From: CAVVST01 sp963750995
GTDB taxonomy: Bacteria; Acidobacteriota; Vicinamibacteria; Vicinamibacterales; UBA2999
NCBI GenBank assembly: GCA_963750995.1
Contig: CAVVST010000002.1
Location: 186,001-250,000, forward strand
DNA: 64,000 nucleotides
Reading direction: 5' to 3'
The notes below the pieces were generated by a model that made no database searches, was not told where the DNA came from, and was given only the letters and a program-made list of their open reading frames with translations. This document shows, piece by piece, positions 29,027-38,523 of the stretch (the stretch's first letter is position 1; every line of letters begins with the position of its first letter). Position numbers and translations under genes: made by a program.

Positions 29027-29153
29027 GTCCTGGAGCCGATTCTAGCCTCTTTCGTACCACCTTCAGGTCCTTCACCACTCATTGGCGCCGCCTTCGGACG
29101 GCTGCGATCACGCCACGTGGACCAGAAATGGCAGAATTGCACGACGGCGGTAC

Positions 29154-29570
29154 ATGAACTTTCCACATCAAACTACGAGCAGCAACCCGCATTCGGACGT
29201 GGGCTTATTCGAGTTGCTGGACCGGTTCGCCGACGCGTGGAACCGGCACGATCTCGACGCGCTGATGTCGATGATGACCGACGACTGTGTGTTCGAGGCA
29301 TCGGCCGGCCCTCAGGTCGACGGGCAGCGGGGCGAGGGGAAACAGGCGGTTCGCGCCGCCTACGCGGCGGTGTTCGAGACGTTTCCTGACGCGCACTGGG
29401 CGAACGCCAGGCATTTCGTCGCGGGCAATCGTGGGGTGTCGGAATGGACGTTCAGCGGCACGCAAAGAGACGGCAGGCGCATCGAGGTGACCGGCTGCGA
29501 TCTCTTCACCTTCCGCGACGGCAAGATCGCCGTCAAGAACTCTTACCGCAAGAATCGACCGGCGCTCTGA
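29154..29570 (+). CDS. SnoaL/NTF2-like small protein
   Basis: A 138-residue cone-fold protein. ELLDRFADAWNRHDLDALMS and MTDDCVFEASAGPQ, then FPDAHWANARHFVAGN and GCDLFTFRDGKIAVKNSYRK, follow the SnoaL-like polyketide-cyclase pattern. Members include small-molecule isomerases and many proteins of unknown role; no substrate can be inferred. The ATG at 29154 is preferred over the frame opening at 29082, which lacks family similarity. It diverges from the hybrid kinase across a short region holding both promoters. Confidence 0.85.
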   Translation: MNFPHQTTSSNPHSDVGLFELLDRFADAWNRHDLDALMSMMTDDCVFEASAGPQVDGQRGEGKQAVRAAYAAVFETFPDAHWANARHFVAGNRGVSEWTFSGTQRDGRRIEVTGCDLFTFRDGKIAVKNSYRKNRPAL

Positions 29571-29707
29571 CTTCCGGCGTGCCGGATTCGCATGATTCGA
29601 TTTCGCCTTTGTACGGCAAATGATTTCCTGAACATGGAAGTTTTTCCAGGCATTCCTGCCCGCGCCGCGGTGTTCAGCAGGTCTGCCTTTTGCGTGTCAG
29701 GAGTGTC

Positions 29708-30553
29708 ATGGCGCACGTAGAGAATGATGCAACGGAGAGCGACCACCCGAGAGGACGGTTCATCGACGCCGCGACGTTCGGCGCGTTCCTCCAGAACCGC
29801 CGCGAGAGCCAGAACCTCAGCCTTCGCGACGTCGCCGCGGTGACCAAGATCACCGAGCGATATCTGGCGGCGCTGGAACGCGGCGATGTGCGCTCGTGGC
29901 CGGGAGGACTCTATCGACGGGCGATGGTGCGCGCCTACGCCACGACCGTCGGCCTGGACCCGGATTCGACCGTGAGCGAGTTCGCCGACGCGTTCAATGA
30001 AGCCCCGGCCCACGTGGTGGAGCCCGAACCGAGCCCCGCCACACCCGCGTTCGACGATCTGCTCGACGTTCGACCGCACGTGTCCCTCTGTGTGGGTCTC
30101 GCACTGTGCGCCGGAATCGCGGTATTCACGTGGGCCGTCCCGTCATCAAACGCGGCCGGCGCGATCGAGACGAATCCAACCCCGCCGGTTTCGACCGTCG
30201 GCCATCACGACGATGCGATCATCGGAGCAGCGACATCCGGGCCTCCGTCCGCGCCCCGCGCGAACATCGAGGCACCTCCGGCACTCGCGACCGTGACGGC
30301 ACCTATGACTCCTGCCATCGAGCCGCCTGCACGCATTGACGGATCCATGCAAGTCATGTCCGAGCCGGCCGGCGCGTACGTGACGGTGAACGGCATCCGG
30401 TGGGGCCAGACCCCGGTGACGATCCCCTACCTGGAGCCGGGCGAGAAGCGCGTTCGTATCACCAAGGATGGCTACGGCAGCGCAGAAGAACGACTCCTCC
30501 TGACACCGGAGAATCCGACACAGGTCGTCCGGGTGACTCTCGCCGTCGATTAA
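29708..30553 (+). CDS. RodZ-like helix-turn-helix protein with a transmembrane span and PEGA domain
   Basis: A 281-residue protein. Residues ~18-85 form an HTH_25/RodZ-type domain (GAFLQNRRESQNLSLRDVAA, ITERYLAALERGDVRSWPGG). One membrane span, VSLCVGLALCAGIAVFTWAV, lies near 118-137, followed by a Pro/Ala-rich linker and a C-terminal PEGA domain (SMQVMSEPAGAYVTVNGI, TPVTIPYLEPGEKRVRIT). The layout puts the HTH in the cytoplasm and the PEGA in the periplasm or on the surface. The ATG at 29708 follows CAGGAGTGTC; a TTG further upstream is less likely. It could link transcription or cell shape to the envelope. Confidence 0.83.
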   Translation: MAHVENDATESDHPRGRFIDAATFGAFLQNRRESQNLSLRDVAAVTKITERYLAALERGDVRSWPGGLYRRAMVRAYATTVGLDPDSTVSEFADAFNEAPAHVVEPEPSPATPAFDDLLDVRPHVSLCVGLALCAGIAVFTWAVPSSNAAGAIETNPTPPVSTVGHHDDAIIGAATSGPPSAPRANIEAPPALATVTAPMTPAIEPPARIDGSMQVMSEPAGAYVTVNGIRWGQTPVTIPYLEPGEKRVRITKDGYGSAEERLLLTPENPTQVVRVTLAVD

Positions 30554-30571
30554 CGATGACGCCATCGGTCC

Positions 30572-33284
30572 CTACTTGATGCTCTCGATCACCCACCTGT
30601 CGCCCTGCCGCCGCAGCGCGAAGACGACGTTCCTGGTGACCGGCGCGGCACGGCCGATCTTGACCACTTGATTGATCGACAGCACCGCATTCACCGTCGC
30701 TGACTGACCATCGGGCGCGACGTCGATGCGGTTGATCGTGATTTCCTCGTCGAGCGAGCTGTATTCGCGAAAGGCCGCAGCGAGCGCTCTGGTGTCCACG
30801 CCGGGGTAGACGGCCGCCACGTTCGAGGGGTTGAGGCTCTCCATCGCGCTGGCATAGCTCGCGAGCAGCTGTTGAATCGCGGTCGTATCGGCCGTCGCCG
30901 AGGCCCCCGCGGGACGGTCAACAGCGGTCGGCGGCGGCGCCTGAGCCTGTTCCGGCGCACCGGCACTCGCCCGCCCGCCACCGCGGCCCGTCTCGTCTGC
31001 GCCGACCCCGGCAAGATCCGTCCCGTCAACAACTCCTGTAGCAACTGGTCCCTGAATGGTTCCGCCCGCTGTTTGCTGGGGACCTTGCAGTGGCGCTTGT
31101 GGCGCTGGTGCAACCGACCCGACGTTTTGATTCCCGCGGGGAACGGATGGAGGCGAAACGGTGACCGGGAGCCGCTGGGCCGGGGCTGGATTGACGGTCG
31201 GCGGAGGCGCCGCCGCTGCCGGTGTCGGCGGCGGCGTGTCGGGAACCACGGTCGGCCCCGGCACGGGTGCGCTGGCGGCCGGAGGCGCCGCCGCGATCAC
31301 GCCTTCGGAAACCCGCTCCTGAGCCGGCCGCCACACCAGCAGCAGCACCAGTCCCAGCGCACACGATTGCGCGAGGCGCGCCTGGCGGCTGTGGAAGACC
31401 ATCCATCCACGAAACCGGGCGAATAACTGGCGGCCCAGGCCGGTGGTCGCGCCCGTCCGATCGAGCGGCGCGGTGAAGCGGCCCACGCGCCCGCCAAACA
31501 ACCGGCCCAGCGGCCGCGGAACCGATAGCCCGAGCGGGTCGACGGTTGCGCGCGCCATGAATCCGAGGAACACGTGGTCGCGCAGCGGGCTGCCGGGCGG
31601 TGCCGCGCGCAGCATGTCGATGGTACCGATCGATCCCATCCACCGTGCGATGCGCAGTGCCGATCGAGCGGGGCCACCACTCGTGCCGTCGGCGGACGTC
31701 CGCGCCAGATCATCAAGAAGCCCTGCCAGATCCATGCGCAGACGTTCCCCGGCGTCGGCAGGCAGCCTGGCCACCAGCATGCGCCGAAGCCAGTCAGGCA
31801 TGAACGCGTGCCTGAACCAGGGCAGCCGCGCGAGCGAGGGCAGCGCCGAATAGTCGATCGCGTCCCCGGCGACGCGCAGCGTCAAGTCCCACGTGATCTC
31901 GGGATACACCGCGCACGCACATAACCACGCAAAGCCTTTTGGCCCGAGATAGTCGCTGAGCTGTCGAACCAGCTTCTCGGCAATCTCCGGCGGCGGCAGG
32001 TTGCGATCGAGCCAGCGTCGTTCGTTCGCGCCGATCAGCTTTGGAAAAGCCCTGAAGTACGGCGCCGGATACAACGCGTCCTGGCGCCACCCGTTATCCA
32101 GGTCGACGAACGCCCGCCACCCGTCTTCCGACGTCGGCAGGAGGGTGAATCCCGATTCGATGAGCTCGAACTCGAAGCGCGACCACCGGTACGGCGCCTC
32201 GGGCGACCACAGTACACGCCGCTCCAACGCGGCCGTCGTCTGGACCCAGGGGACCATGGTTCCTGTCGCCGCATTGAACGCCACATGCGCGTCGGCACAC
32301 ACGAGCAGCGTCGCCCGGTGGTGTCGCCTGACAATCTCGCCAAGTCTGCGGGCCTGGCCGGAGTCGTCTGCAATAGCAGACGCGAGGGTCATCGTGAAAC
32401 GAGTAGGTCTCGATTGCCACGCCACGGTCGCGCAACTGCTTCAGAAACGTGTCGAAGACCGACCGCCTGATGATCCCCGGCGCCTCGCCGGCTGACGAGC
32501 GCGACATACTCCTGGATCGATCGACGCGCGGAGAAACACGGCGTGAAGAACCCGCCTGCCCGGGCGGTCTCGTCGACCGTGGCTTCGATGTCGACGTCGA
32601 CGAGGTCCGCCTCGCGCGGCCGCGTCAGCGCCGCCGCGGCGCGTCGCACCACGACGTCGGGGACGAGACCGACGCGAACCTCGGGAAGCGTCAGCGTCAC
32701 GCGCTCGGGGTCGTCGGTGGCGGAAAGCCGCCGCAGCGCGAGCTGCCGCCGGAAACGATCCGCGATCCACCCGCTCCCGAAGGCTAATCCGCTCACCAAT
32801 ACGACCCCCACGGCCACCATCCCCCATGCTGTGGGAGGCACGTCAGCGGTCACGGGTGGCGCGGCCACGATCTCGGCCGGCGGCAGGGGCGCGGCAGCCT
32901 GTTCGAGCGCCGATCTCGACCCGCGGAGCAGCTGAGCGATCACGAATGCCAGCACCAGTAGCGCCGCCGCCGAGCCGGCGATCGTCAAGGCCAGTGGCCG
33001 CCGTAACCGGGCGGCTGGCGTCGGTGGCGCCGGCACGTCGCGCTGGATTCGGCTGGGTCGGGTCGAGCCACCGCTGGAGCTCGAGTCCGAACTGTTCCTG
33101 CTCTTCAGCGGAGGTGCAGAAGATGGGACCGAGGTGCGAGATCAGCCGATCCGGCACCCTCAAGCTCGTCGCCATGCCGGGCGACCGTGAGCATCAACTC
33201 GTGCGCGAGGAGGTACTGCCGGGCGTCGACCCTGAATCCGGCGCTTCGAAGTCGGTCGACGAGAACTGCGAGGTCCAGCGCCAT
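30572..33284 (-). CDS. CoxE/vWA-like membrane protein with a C-terminal NTF2-like domain (several frameshifts)
   Basis: The third gene of the TIR/MoxR operon, read from the ATG at 33284 with shifts near 33150, 33055, 32490 and 32400; joined it is ~900 residues. Order: an N-terminal helical part like that of CoxE proteins (LVDRLRSAGFRVDARQYLLA); two membrane spans (LALTIAGSAAALLVLAFVIA, WGMVAVGVVLVSGLAFGSGW); a von Willebrand A-like core (IQEYVALVSR, FDTFLKQLRDRGVAIETYSF, ATLLVCADAHVAFNAATG, ESGFTLLPTSEDGW) in which the MIDAS aspartate is missing; an alpha-helical middle; a third span near LAQSCALGLVLLLVW; a Pro-rich linker; and an NTF2-like end (IQQLLASYASAMESLNPSNV). The main open fragment is 30572-32425, the second 32389-33036. 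A MoxR partner is expected for CoxE-like proteins and is present next door. Confidence 0.7.
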
Positions 33285-33305
33285 CGCGGGCAGGTTCCGG
33301 CGACG

Positions 33306-34307
33306 CTATCGCCGCTCCAGAAACCCCTCCAGCTCGGTTCTGGCCACTGGCTGATCGCTGACGCTCTTGGTCAAACACGGCAGCCCTTCGAATGCAAGCG
33401 GCGCGCGCTGCCTTGAGCGGCTTGTCGAGATTCGCCTGCCGCGTCAGCATGAATGTGACCCAGTCGATCAGCTCCGCCGGCGAGACCTGCCGCTGCAGCA
33501 CCTTGCCGTCGCGCAGCTGACCAAAGAACTGGAGCGCGTCGTTGACCAGCGGCCCCTTGGTCGCTGAAAACTGCCCCAGGCGCAGCAACAGGATCTGCTC
33601 GAGCCGATCCCGCGAGGGAAACGGGATGTGATAGTAGATGCACCTTCGGAGGAAGGGATCCGGGAGGTTCTTCTCCGAGTTGCTGGTCACGACGACGATC
33701 GGCTTCAGGCCGTCGGCAATGGGCGCGTCGCGGCCCGCCGATCTCGAGGTTGCCGAGCTCGGGGATCCGAAACGACATCTGCTCGATCTCGCTCAGCAGG
33801 TCGTTCGGAAAATCGCGCGGCGCCTTGTCGATTTCATCGACCAGCACCACCGTCCGCGCGGCGGCCGGATGGGCCACCGCCGGCTGCACCGCCACCGGCA
33901 CGCGCTCGACGTCCAGCGCGCGAAGCATCGCGCGGCCGAGCGCGTTGTAGGTGATGAACGCAGCGTTGTCGTCGCCGCGGCGGCGCGCCTGGAACCGGCG
34001 AATCGCGTCGAAGGTGTAGAACAGGTCGCGGGCCGTGCTCGTGGACTTGGTGTAGTACCGCTCCACGTCGGGGCTGCCGACGTTCAGCAACTGCCGCGAC
34101 GCGAGCTGCCACGCGATACTGAACGCCAGCTGCGTCTTCCCCGTTCCGGGATCCCCGGTCACGAGCAGCGGCTTGGAGAGGATGCAACGCCACGTTGACC
34201 GCGTCCACCAGCCCGGCGTCCGCCAGGTAGCCTGACGGATGATTCGGACGGTTCCGAACCGGATCACTGGGAGCCGTGATATCGCCGACGTCCGCTGAGT
34301 AATACAT
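33306..34307 (-). CDS. MoxR-type AAA+ ATPase (three frameshifts)
   Basis: Starts MYYSADVGDITAPSDPVRNR at 34307, six bases after the TIR gene stop, and ends LEGFLERR at 33308. Walker A is LLVTGDPGTGKTQLAFSIAW, Walker B is VVLVDEIDKAPRDFPNDLLS, sensor 1 is IVVVTSNSEKNLPDPFLRRC, and the C-terminal part is a helical lid. Single-base shifts near 34180, 33730 and 33390 break it; in each case the neighbouring frame continues the family sequence exactly. About 333 residues when joined. MoxR ATPases remodel or activate vWA-containing partners; here the partner should be the next gene, 21 bases downstream. Placement with a TIR protein suggests NTP-dependent control of a defence effector. Confidence 0.82.
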
Positions 34308-34313
34308 GCTCCC

Positions 34314-35554
34314 CTACCGCGCTGCCAGGATGCGGGTCACCGCCTCCGCGAAACGCATCATGTGCAGCTGGCCGGGCGCGTGACAGTAGTCGCGGTCCAG
34401 GGCCAGCTGCAGCAGCTCCTGCTTCTTCGCCGCGACGTGCGGGTGCACTTTTCTCAGCCCAAGCCACTCGCGAATGTGCCGCTCCTCCACCGACGACAGC
34501 TTTGGCAGCGGACTGAACAGGACGGCGCGCGGGAGCTCGCGATCGTCCTCCTCGTAGGTCAAATTGATCCACAGCACCACCGGCCGCGACGGCCGCACCG
34601 TCTTCGCCGGGATCGTCAGGGCGCAGCAGCCGCGTTCCAGGCCTGCACCAGGTCCGGCACGAGCCGGTCGCCGACCTCCTGATAGTCCGACCAGGTGAAT
34701 TGCACCACCACCACAATCGGCTGCAGGATCGCCGACAGCCACGCCCGCAGATCGTCATCGCTGACGGTTCGCTTGCCAATCACGTCGGCCTTGAGCGCGC
34801 TGGTCAGCGCCTCCCTGAACAGGCCTGACCTGAGCTTGGCGCGATTCAGCTGCACCGGAAAAATACCCACGCCGTCGTCAATCCCGAAGGTGTCCTCCAG
34901 CACGCCCTCGCACTGAAAGCGCTGCAGCAGTTCGTCGTGGCATTCCCAGCGGTGGCCGTGCACCACACAGGTGAGCACGTTCATCGCCGGGTCGAGCGCC
35001 CCGGCCATCTCGACGAACGCTTCCTCCTGATCCTTGCGGTCGCACAGGTATGGCAGCGCCGACGGCATGGGATGCGCCCGTTCGGGTGCGTCGCGGCGTC
35101 CGCCCAGCCAGTCGCGAAGGCGATGGACGAGATCCTCGATGTCGATGTCCATCCGCGGCGGAGACAGGTGGCGCGCCTGCCGCTCGACGAGCGGCGCGAT
35201 ATCGTCGGGGAGCGAGGCAGCATCAGGGAGCCGGGCGGGTTCGATGACCAAGGGGACGAGACGCACGTCCGGGCGGCCGAGGATCATCCTCAGCTCCCGC
35301 CCGACCCAGTCGTTCTCGCGCCGGAGCCGGCGCAGGCTCTCCTTGCTGCACCAGTCCGGGCCAATGACGGCGAGTACGATGCGGCACTCGTTCAGCGCGT
35401 CTTCGATGGCGGTGGGAAAGACATCGCCGAGATCCAGCGACCCGCGGCGCCCGTCGAGAAACACTGAAAAGTGTTGCTCCAGCCGCTTGGCCACGTCGTC
35501 GGCGGCCCACGAATCGGTCGTACCGTGCCGGTAGCTGATGAAGATGTCAGCCAT
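34314..35554 (-). CDS. TIR domain protein with a STAND-like (iSTAND-type) C-terminal domain, one frameshift
   Basis: Residues 1-140 are a bacterial TIR domain: MADIFISYRHGTTDSWAADD, FLDGRRGSLDLGDVF, CRIVLAVIGPDWC and WVGRELRMIL, whose Glu is in the position used for NAD+ cleavage. The next ~270 residues begin LPYLCDRKDQEEAFVEMAGA and continue VLTCVVHGHRWECHDELLQR, a pattern I associate with inactive-STAND (iSTAND) domains: NTPase-like layout but no GKT loop. The uninterrupted frame ends at 34616; a one-base shift near 34625 continues as ALTIPAKTVRPSRPVVLWIN to 34314. First gene of a three-gene operon with MoxR and vWA-like proteins. Probably an NAD+-depleting effector under control of its partners; that function is inference. 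Confidence 0.82.
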
Positions 35555-35722
35555 GTTGGGGTGCCGAATGATGGCTTAAACGGCGTAGGGCGGCAAGCAT
35601 GAACACCTCGTTGACCGCCGCGGCCACCGTGAACCCGATATAATCGACGCCCTCGATCGCGAAAACCTCTCGATGGACGTTCGCCGTCGCGTCGTTGTGC
35701 GTTGATCGATGTGAGGACACCC

Positions 35723-36937
35723 ATGACCACGCGCATCGTCCTTCTGCTGGTGGGTTCGTTGCTTGCGGGAACCGACGCACGAGCCCAGAGCGCCAGTGAC
35801 GCGCTCCGCGCCATCCTGTTCGGCACGGAATCGGGGTCGACCGGGGCGCTGACCGAGAATTCGAGCACGGCGCTCTACGGATTGCTGCTCGGCGAAACGA
35901 CCACGTTTCCCATTGGCTCCTCAGCGGGGGGCTTTACCTGGGTCTTCGACGAAAACCTCCAGGTTCCGATCCGGCGGAGCCAGAGCTTCGGACCGATGTT
36001 CGCCGAACGTCCGTTCACGACCGGCAAGGGCAGGTTGAACGTCGGCGCGGTGTTTCAGCACACGACATTCGAGTCGGTCGGCGGGCGGTCGCTGACTGAT
36101 CTCGAGGGATCCGCCTCGTACCGTTTTGGCGAAGAGGTCTACCGCTTCAACTCCTCGCTCCAGGTCGCGATCAATCGAACCATCGTGAGCGCAAACTACG
36201 GCGTTCACGAGCGGGTGGATGTCGGGGTGATCGTTCCGGCGGGCCGGGCCCGCGTCTCAGGGTTCAGTTCGGGCTATCAGCTTTCCATTGGCGGCGTGGA
36301 GCAGACCGACCGCACGGACAGTAGCGGCTCGTCGTTCGGGGTTGGGGATATCGTGATCCGGACGAAAGCCGCCCTGCTCTCCAGTGATCGCGTCGATGCC
36401 GCAGCGACAGTGGATTTTCGGCTCCCGACAGGTGATCCGGAGAAGCTGCTTGGCACCGGCTACACGCAGGCCAAGGTGCTGTTCATCGCCGGTTCCACGC
36501 TGGGCAGCCTCACGCCACACGTGAACGTCGGCTATACGTTCGGCGGTTCGGGCATGACCTTCGGCGAGGACAACCGCTGGGAGGGCTCCTTCGGCGATCC
36601 CGAACTGATCCGGCGGCAACCGTCTGAAGAGTTCAACTACACGCTCGGCGTCGACATGTCGGCGACGCCGAAGTTAACGATCGCCGGTGACGTCATTGGA
36701 CGGGTGGTGAAGGACACGGCGGCCTTGACGCCGTTCGACAGTGGTGCCGCGGAACCCGATCGCGTCATCTTTCTCGAAGTCACGCCCGGCACCGTGCACC
36801 TGCTGCTGGCCGCGGTGGGCGCCAAGTTCAGCATCGGCGGGTCGTGGCTGGCGACGGGCACGATTCTCTTTCCGCTGAATGACAACGGCGTGCGACCGGC
36901 TGTGACACCGGTCATCGGCTTCGAACGAGCGTTCTGA
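35723..36937 (+). CDS. Secreted outer-membrane beta-barrel-like protein
   Basis: A 404-residue protein with a signal peptide (MTTRIVLLLVGSLLAGTDAR, cleavage after ARAQ). Alternating-hydrophobicity strands run throughout (for example VGDIVIRTKAALLSSDRVDA, AAATVDFRLPTGDPEKLLG, LTPHVNVGYTFGGSG), and it ends in phenylalanine (GFERAF), as outer-membrane barrels do. The segment with FRLPTGDPE resembles the MetA/phenol-pathway transporter-like barrels. The ATG at 35723 follows GTGAGGACACCC. It diverges from the TIR operon across ~170 bases. Function beyond outer-membrane location is unknown. Confidence 0.75.
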   Translation: MTTRIVLLLVGSLLAGTDARAQSASDALRAILFGTESGSTGALTENSSTALYGLLLGETTTFPIGSSAGGFTWVFDENLQVPIRRSQSFGPMFAERPFTTGKGRLNVGAVFQHTTFESVGGRSLTDLEGSASYRFGEEVYRFNSSLQVAINRTIVSANYGVHERVDVGVIVPAGRARVSGFSSGYQLSIGGVEQTDRTDSSGSSFGVGDIVIRTKAALLSSDRVDAAATVDFRLPTGDPEKLLGTGYTQAKVLFIAGSTLGSLTPHVNVGYTFGGSGMTFGEDNRWEGSFGDPELIRRQPSEEFNYTLGVDMSATPKLTIAGDVIGRVVKDTAALTPFDSGAAEPDRVIFLEVTPGTVHLLLAAVGAKFSIGGSWLATGTILFPLNDNGVRPAVTPVIGFERAF

Positions 36938-36946
36938 TCGACGAGA

Positions 36947-36972
36947 GCGGCGCGCGCCCTAGCGCGTGCCGC
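36947..36972. terminator. GC-rich hairpin between convergent genes
   Basis: An 11-bp stem (36947-36957 with 36962-36972, one G-T pair) closes a CCTA loop, just after the stop of the barrel gene and covering the stop of the convergent GH19 gene. There is no T-run, so it may act as a weak two-way terminator or 3'-end stabiliser rather than a classical Rho-independent terminator. Confidence 0.4.
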
Positions 36973-37793
36973 TGGTCCGCCGGCGGCGTGCAGCGCGCGG
37001 TCGACGCGTGGCGGCGCTCCTGGATTTCACGGCGGCCGTTTTCTTGCGCGTACTCGCCTTCTTCTTGCGGCGTACTCGACTTCGCCTTCCGCGCGGGCGC
37101 GCGCTTCGTCGCCTTCGTCGCCTTCCGCGCGGGACGCCGTCGCCTGAGTGCGCGAATCGCCTCGGCGCCGCGCTCGAAGGTGGGGTCATCGGCCGGCATC
37201 GGGGTCGGCGCGCCGCCACGCGGAAGCGGCGCCTCCGCGACGCCGAGCGCCGTCCGCGCGACCGCGTAGAACGCCTGCCGGTCGGCCAGTCCATTGGTGC
37301 CGCCGTTAATCCGCCGCGTGATCTCCTTGAACGCGTCGGCGGTCGCGATGTCGGCCAACTGGTTGAGGCCCTTCTTCGACCAGTAGAGTCCCGCCACCCT
37401 GAACGCGACGTCGGGGGTTGCCGCCCGGAGCGGATCGACCAGGAGATCGACATTGAGCAGACCGCCGAAGCGCTGGTAGTTGGCGCGTCCGGTCAGCTGG
37501 ATCGGACCGCGTCCCTTGAATCGCTTGCCGTCGCCGGCCTCGGTGTTGCCCAGCGCCTGCGACAGCTTCGTCACCGGCTCGTAGCGGCGCTGCGGGTCGG
37601 TCGGTCCCCAGATTTCTTCCATGTAACGGAACTGGCCCGACTCGTGCGCCAGTTGCGCGAGAAACGCCGCGGCCCGTGCCGGCGTGTCGATGGCGAACTC
37701 CGCCATCGCCGCGGTGAGGAACGGCAGCAGTTCGCCGTTCCGCGTGTCCGGCAGGCGCGGCATGATCGACTTGAGCTGTGCGGCGGTCAACAT
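36959..37793 (-). CDS. GH19-like glycosidase (endolysin/chitinase type) with a basic histone-like tail
   Basis: Residues ~1-190 form a GH19 lysozyme-like domain: MLTAAQLKSIMPRLPDTR, the catalytic glutamate in FLAQLAHESGQFRYMEEIW, and GRGPIQLTGRANYQRFGGLL. This type cleaves peptidoglycan or chitin and is common in phage endolysins. The last ~75 residues are a Lys/Arg/Ala tail (ARKATKATKRAPARKAKSS). The tail continues in another frame as RRKKKASTRKKTAAVKSRS to the stop at 36959, so a one-base error lies near 37075; the alternative stop is 36912. No signal peptide is seen. A tail of this kind may bind wall polymers or nucleic acid. Confidence 0.8.
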
Positions 37794-37847
37794 GGCGGTG
37801 CCTAGTATGACCTGCCGGACGGTGATCTTGTACGGGTCAGGGCGGCG

Positions 37848-38327
37848 CTAGTGAAGGACGATGCCGGGGCCGCCGCTCGTCAGGCCGCGAATGAAGGCGC
37901 CTTCGCGCCACGTCGCCGATCGGCCACCGCGCATGATCTCCTGCGCTTCCTCGACCTGCAGCGGCTTCATCACGGTGACGGCCGGCCGCAGAATGGTGCG
38001 CTCCGTCTCGGTGAGCGGCCGTTCGGTGAGGACCACGGCAGGGATCGGCGCCACTCGTGGCGCGTCCAACTGCAGCCGCCGCGCCGACACGGCATCCTCG
38101 GCGCCGCAGGCTATGTCCAGCACCACCAGGATGATCTGTTTGGATTCCTCGGCGAGAATCCCGTAGGCGTCCGATGCGCACCCCACGACGACGGCCTTGA
38201 GGCCCTCGAGTTCGGCCGCCCATTCGAGCAGAAGCTGTGTCGCGGGGTCGGGATCGACGACCAGAACGATCGGTCCAGAGCGAGACGTCCGGCCTCGTGG
38301 GCGCATGGGACGAGGGCGGAGGGGCAA
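37848..38327 (-). CDS. Receiver-like single-domain protein
   Basis: A 159-residue protein with a CheY-like core: VLVVDPDPATQLLLEW (acidic loop reduced to one Asp with DPD), the likely phospho-acceptor in ILVVLDIACGAEDAVS, PAVVLTERPLTE at the switch position, and VMKPLQVEEAQEIM with the conserved lysine. A basic N-terminal extension (RPRPMRPRGRTSR) precedes it. There is no output domain. It stands alone, so its kinase is unknown. The altered acidic pair makes normal phosphorylation uncertain. Confidence 0.7.
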   Translation of the reverse strand: MPLRPRPMRPRGRTSRSGPIVLVVDPDPATQLLLEWAAELEGLKAVVVGCASDAYGILAEESKQIILVVLDIACGAEDAVSARRLQLDAPRVAPIPAVVLTERPLTETERTILRPAVTVMKPLQVEEAQEIMRGGRSATWREGAFIRGLTSGGPGIVLH

Positions 38328-38489
38328 GCGCCGTGCCGTTCTTCAGGGCCGGATTGTCAGGCTCCCTACCATCCAGCGATGTGTGCCTTGAAGGCTTTTC
38401 CCTACGCGCAAGGAATTTCTTACATACCTGGCGACATGTGACCCATTCCGGGCATCAGGTCCCACGCGCTCCAGAATTCCTGCATTTGC

Positions 38490-38523
38490 GTCGGAGTACC
38501 GATCTAGTCGGAGTACCGATCTA
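38490..38523. repeat. Perfect 17-bp tandem duplication
   Basis: GTCGGAGTACCGATCTA occurs at 38490-38506 and again at 38507-38523, ending directly at the stop codon of the DoxX gene. It looks like a recent slippage duplication; no function is apparent. Confidence 0.6.
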
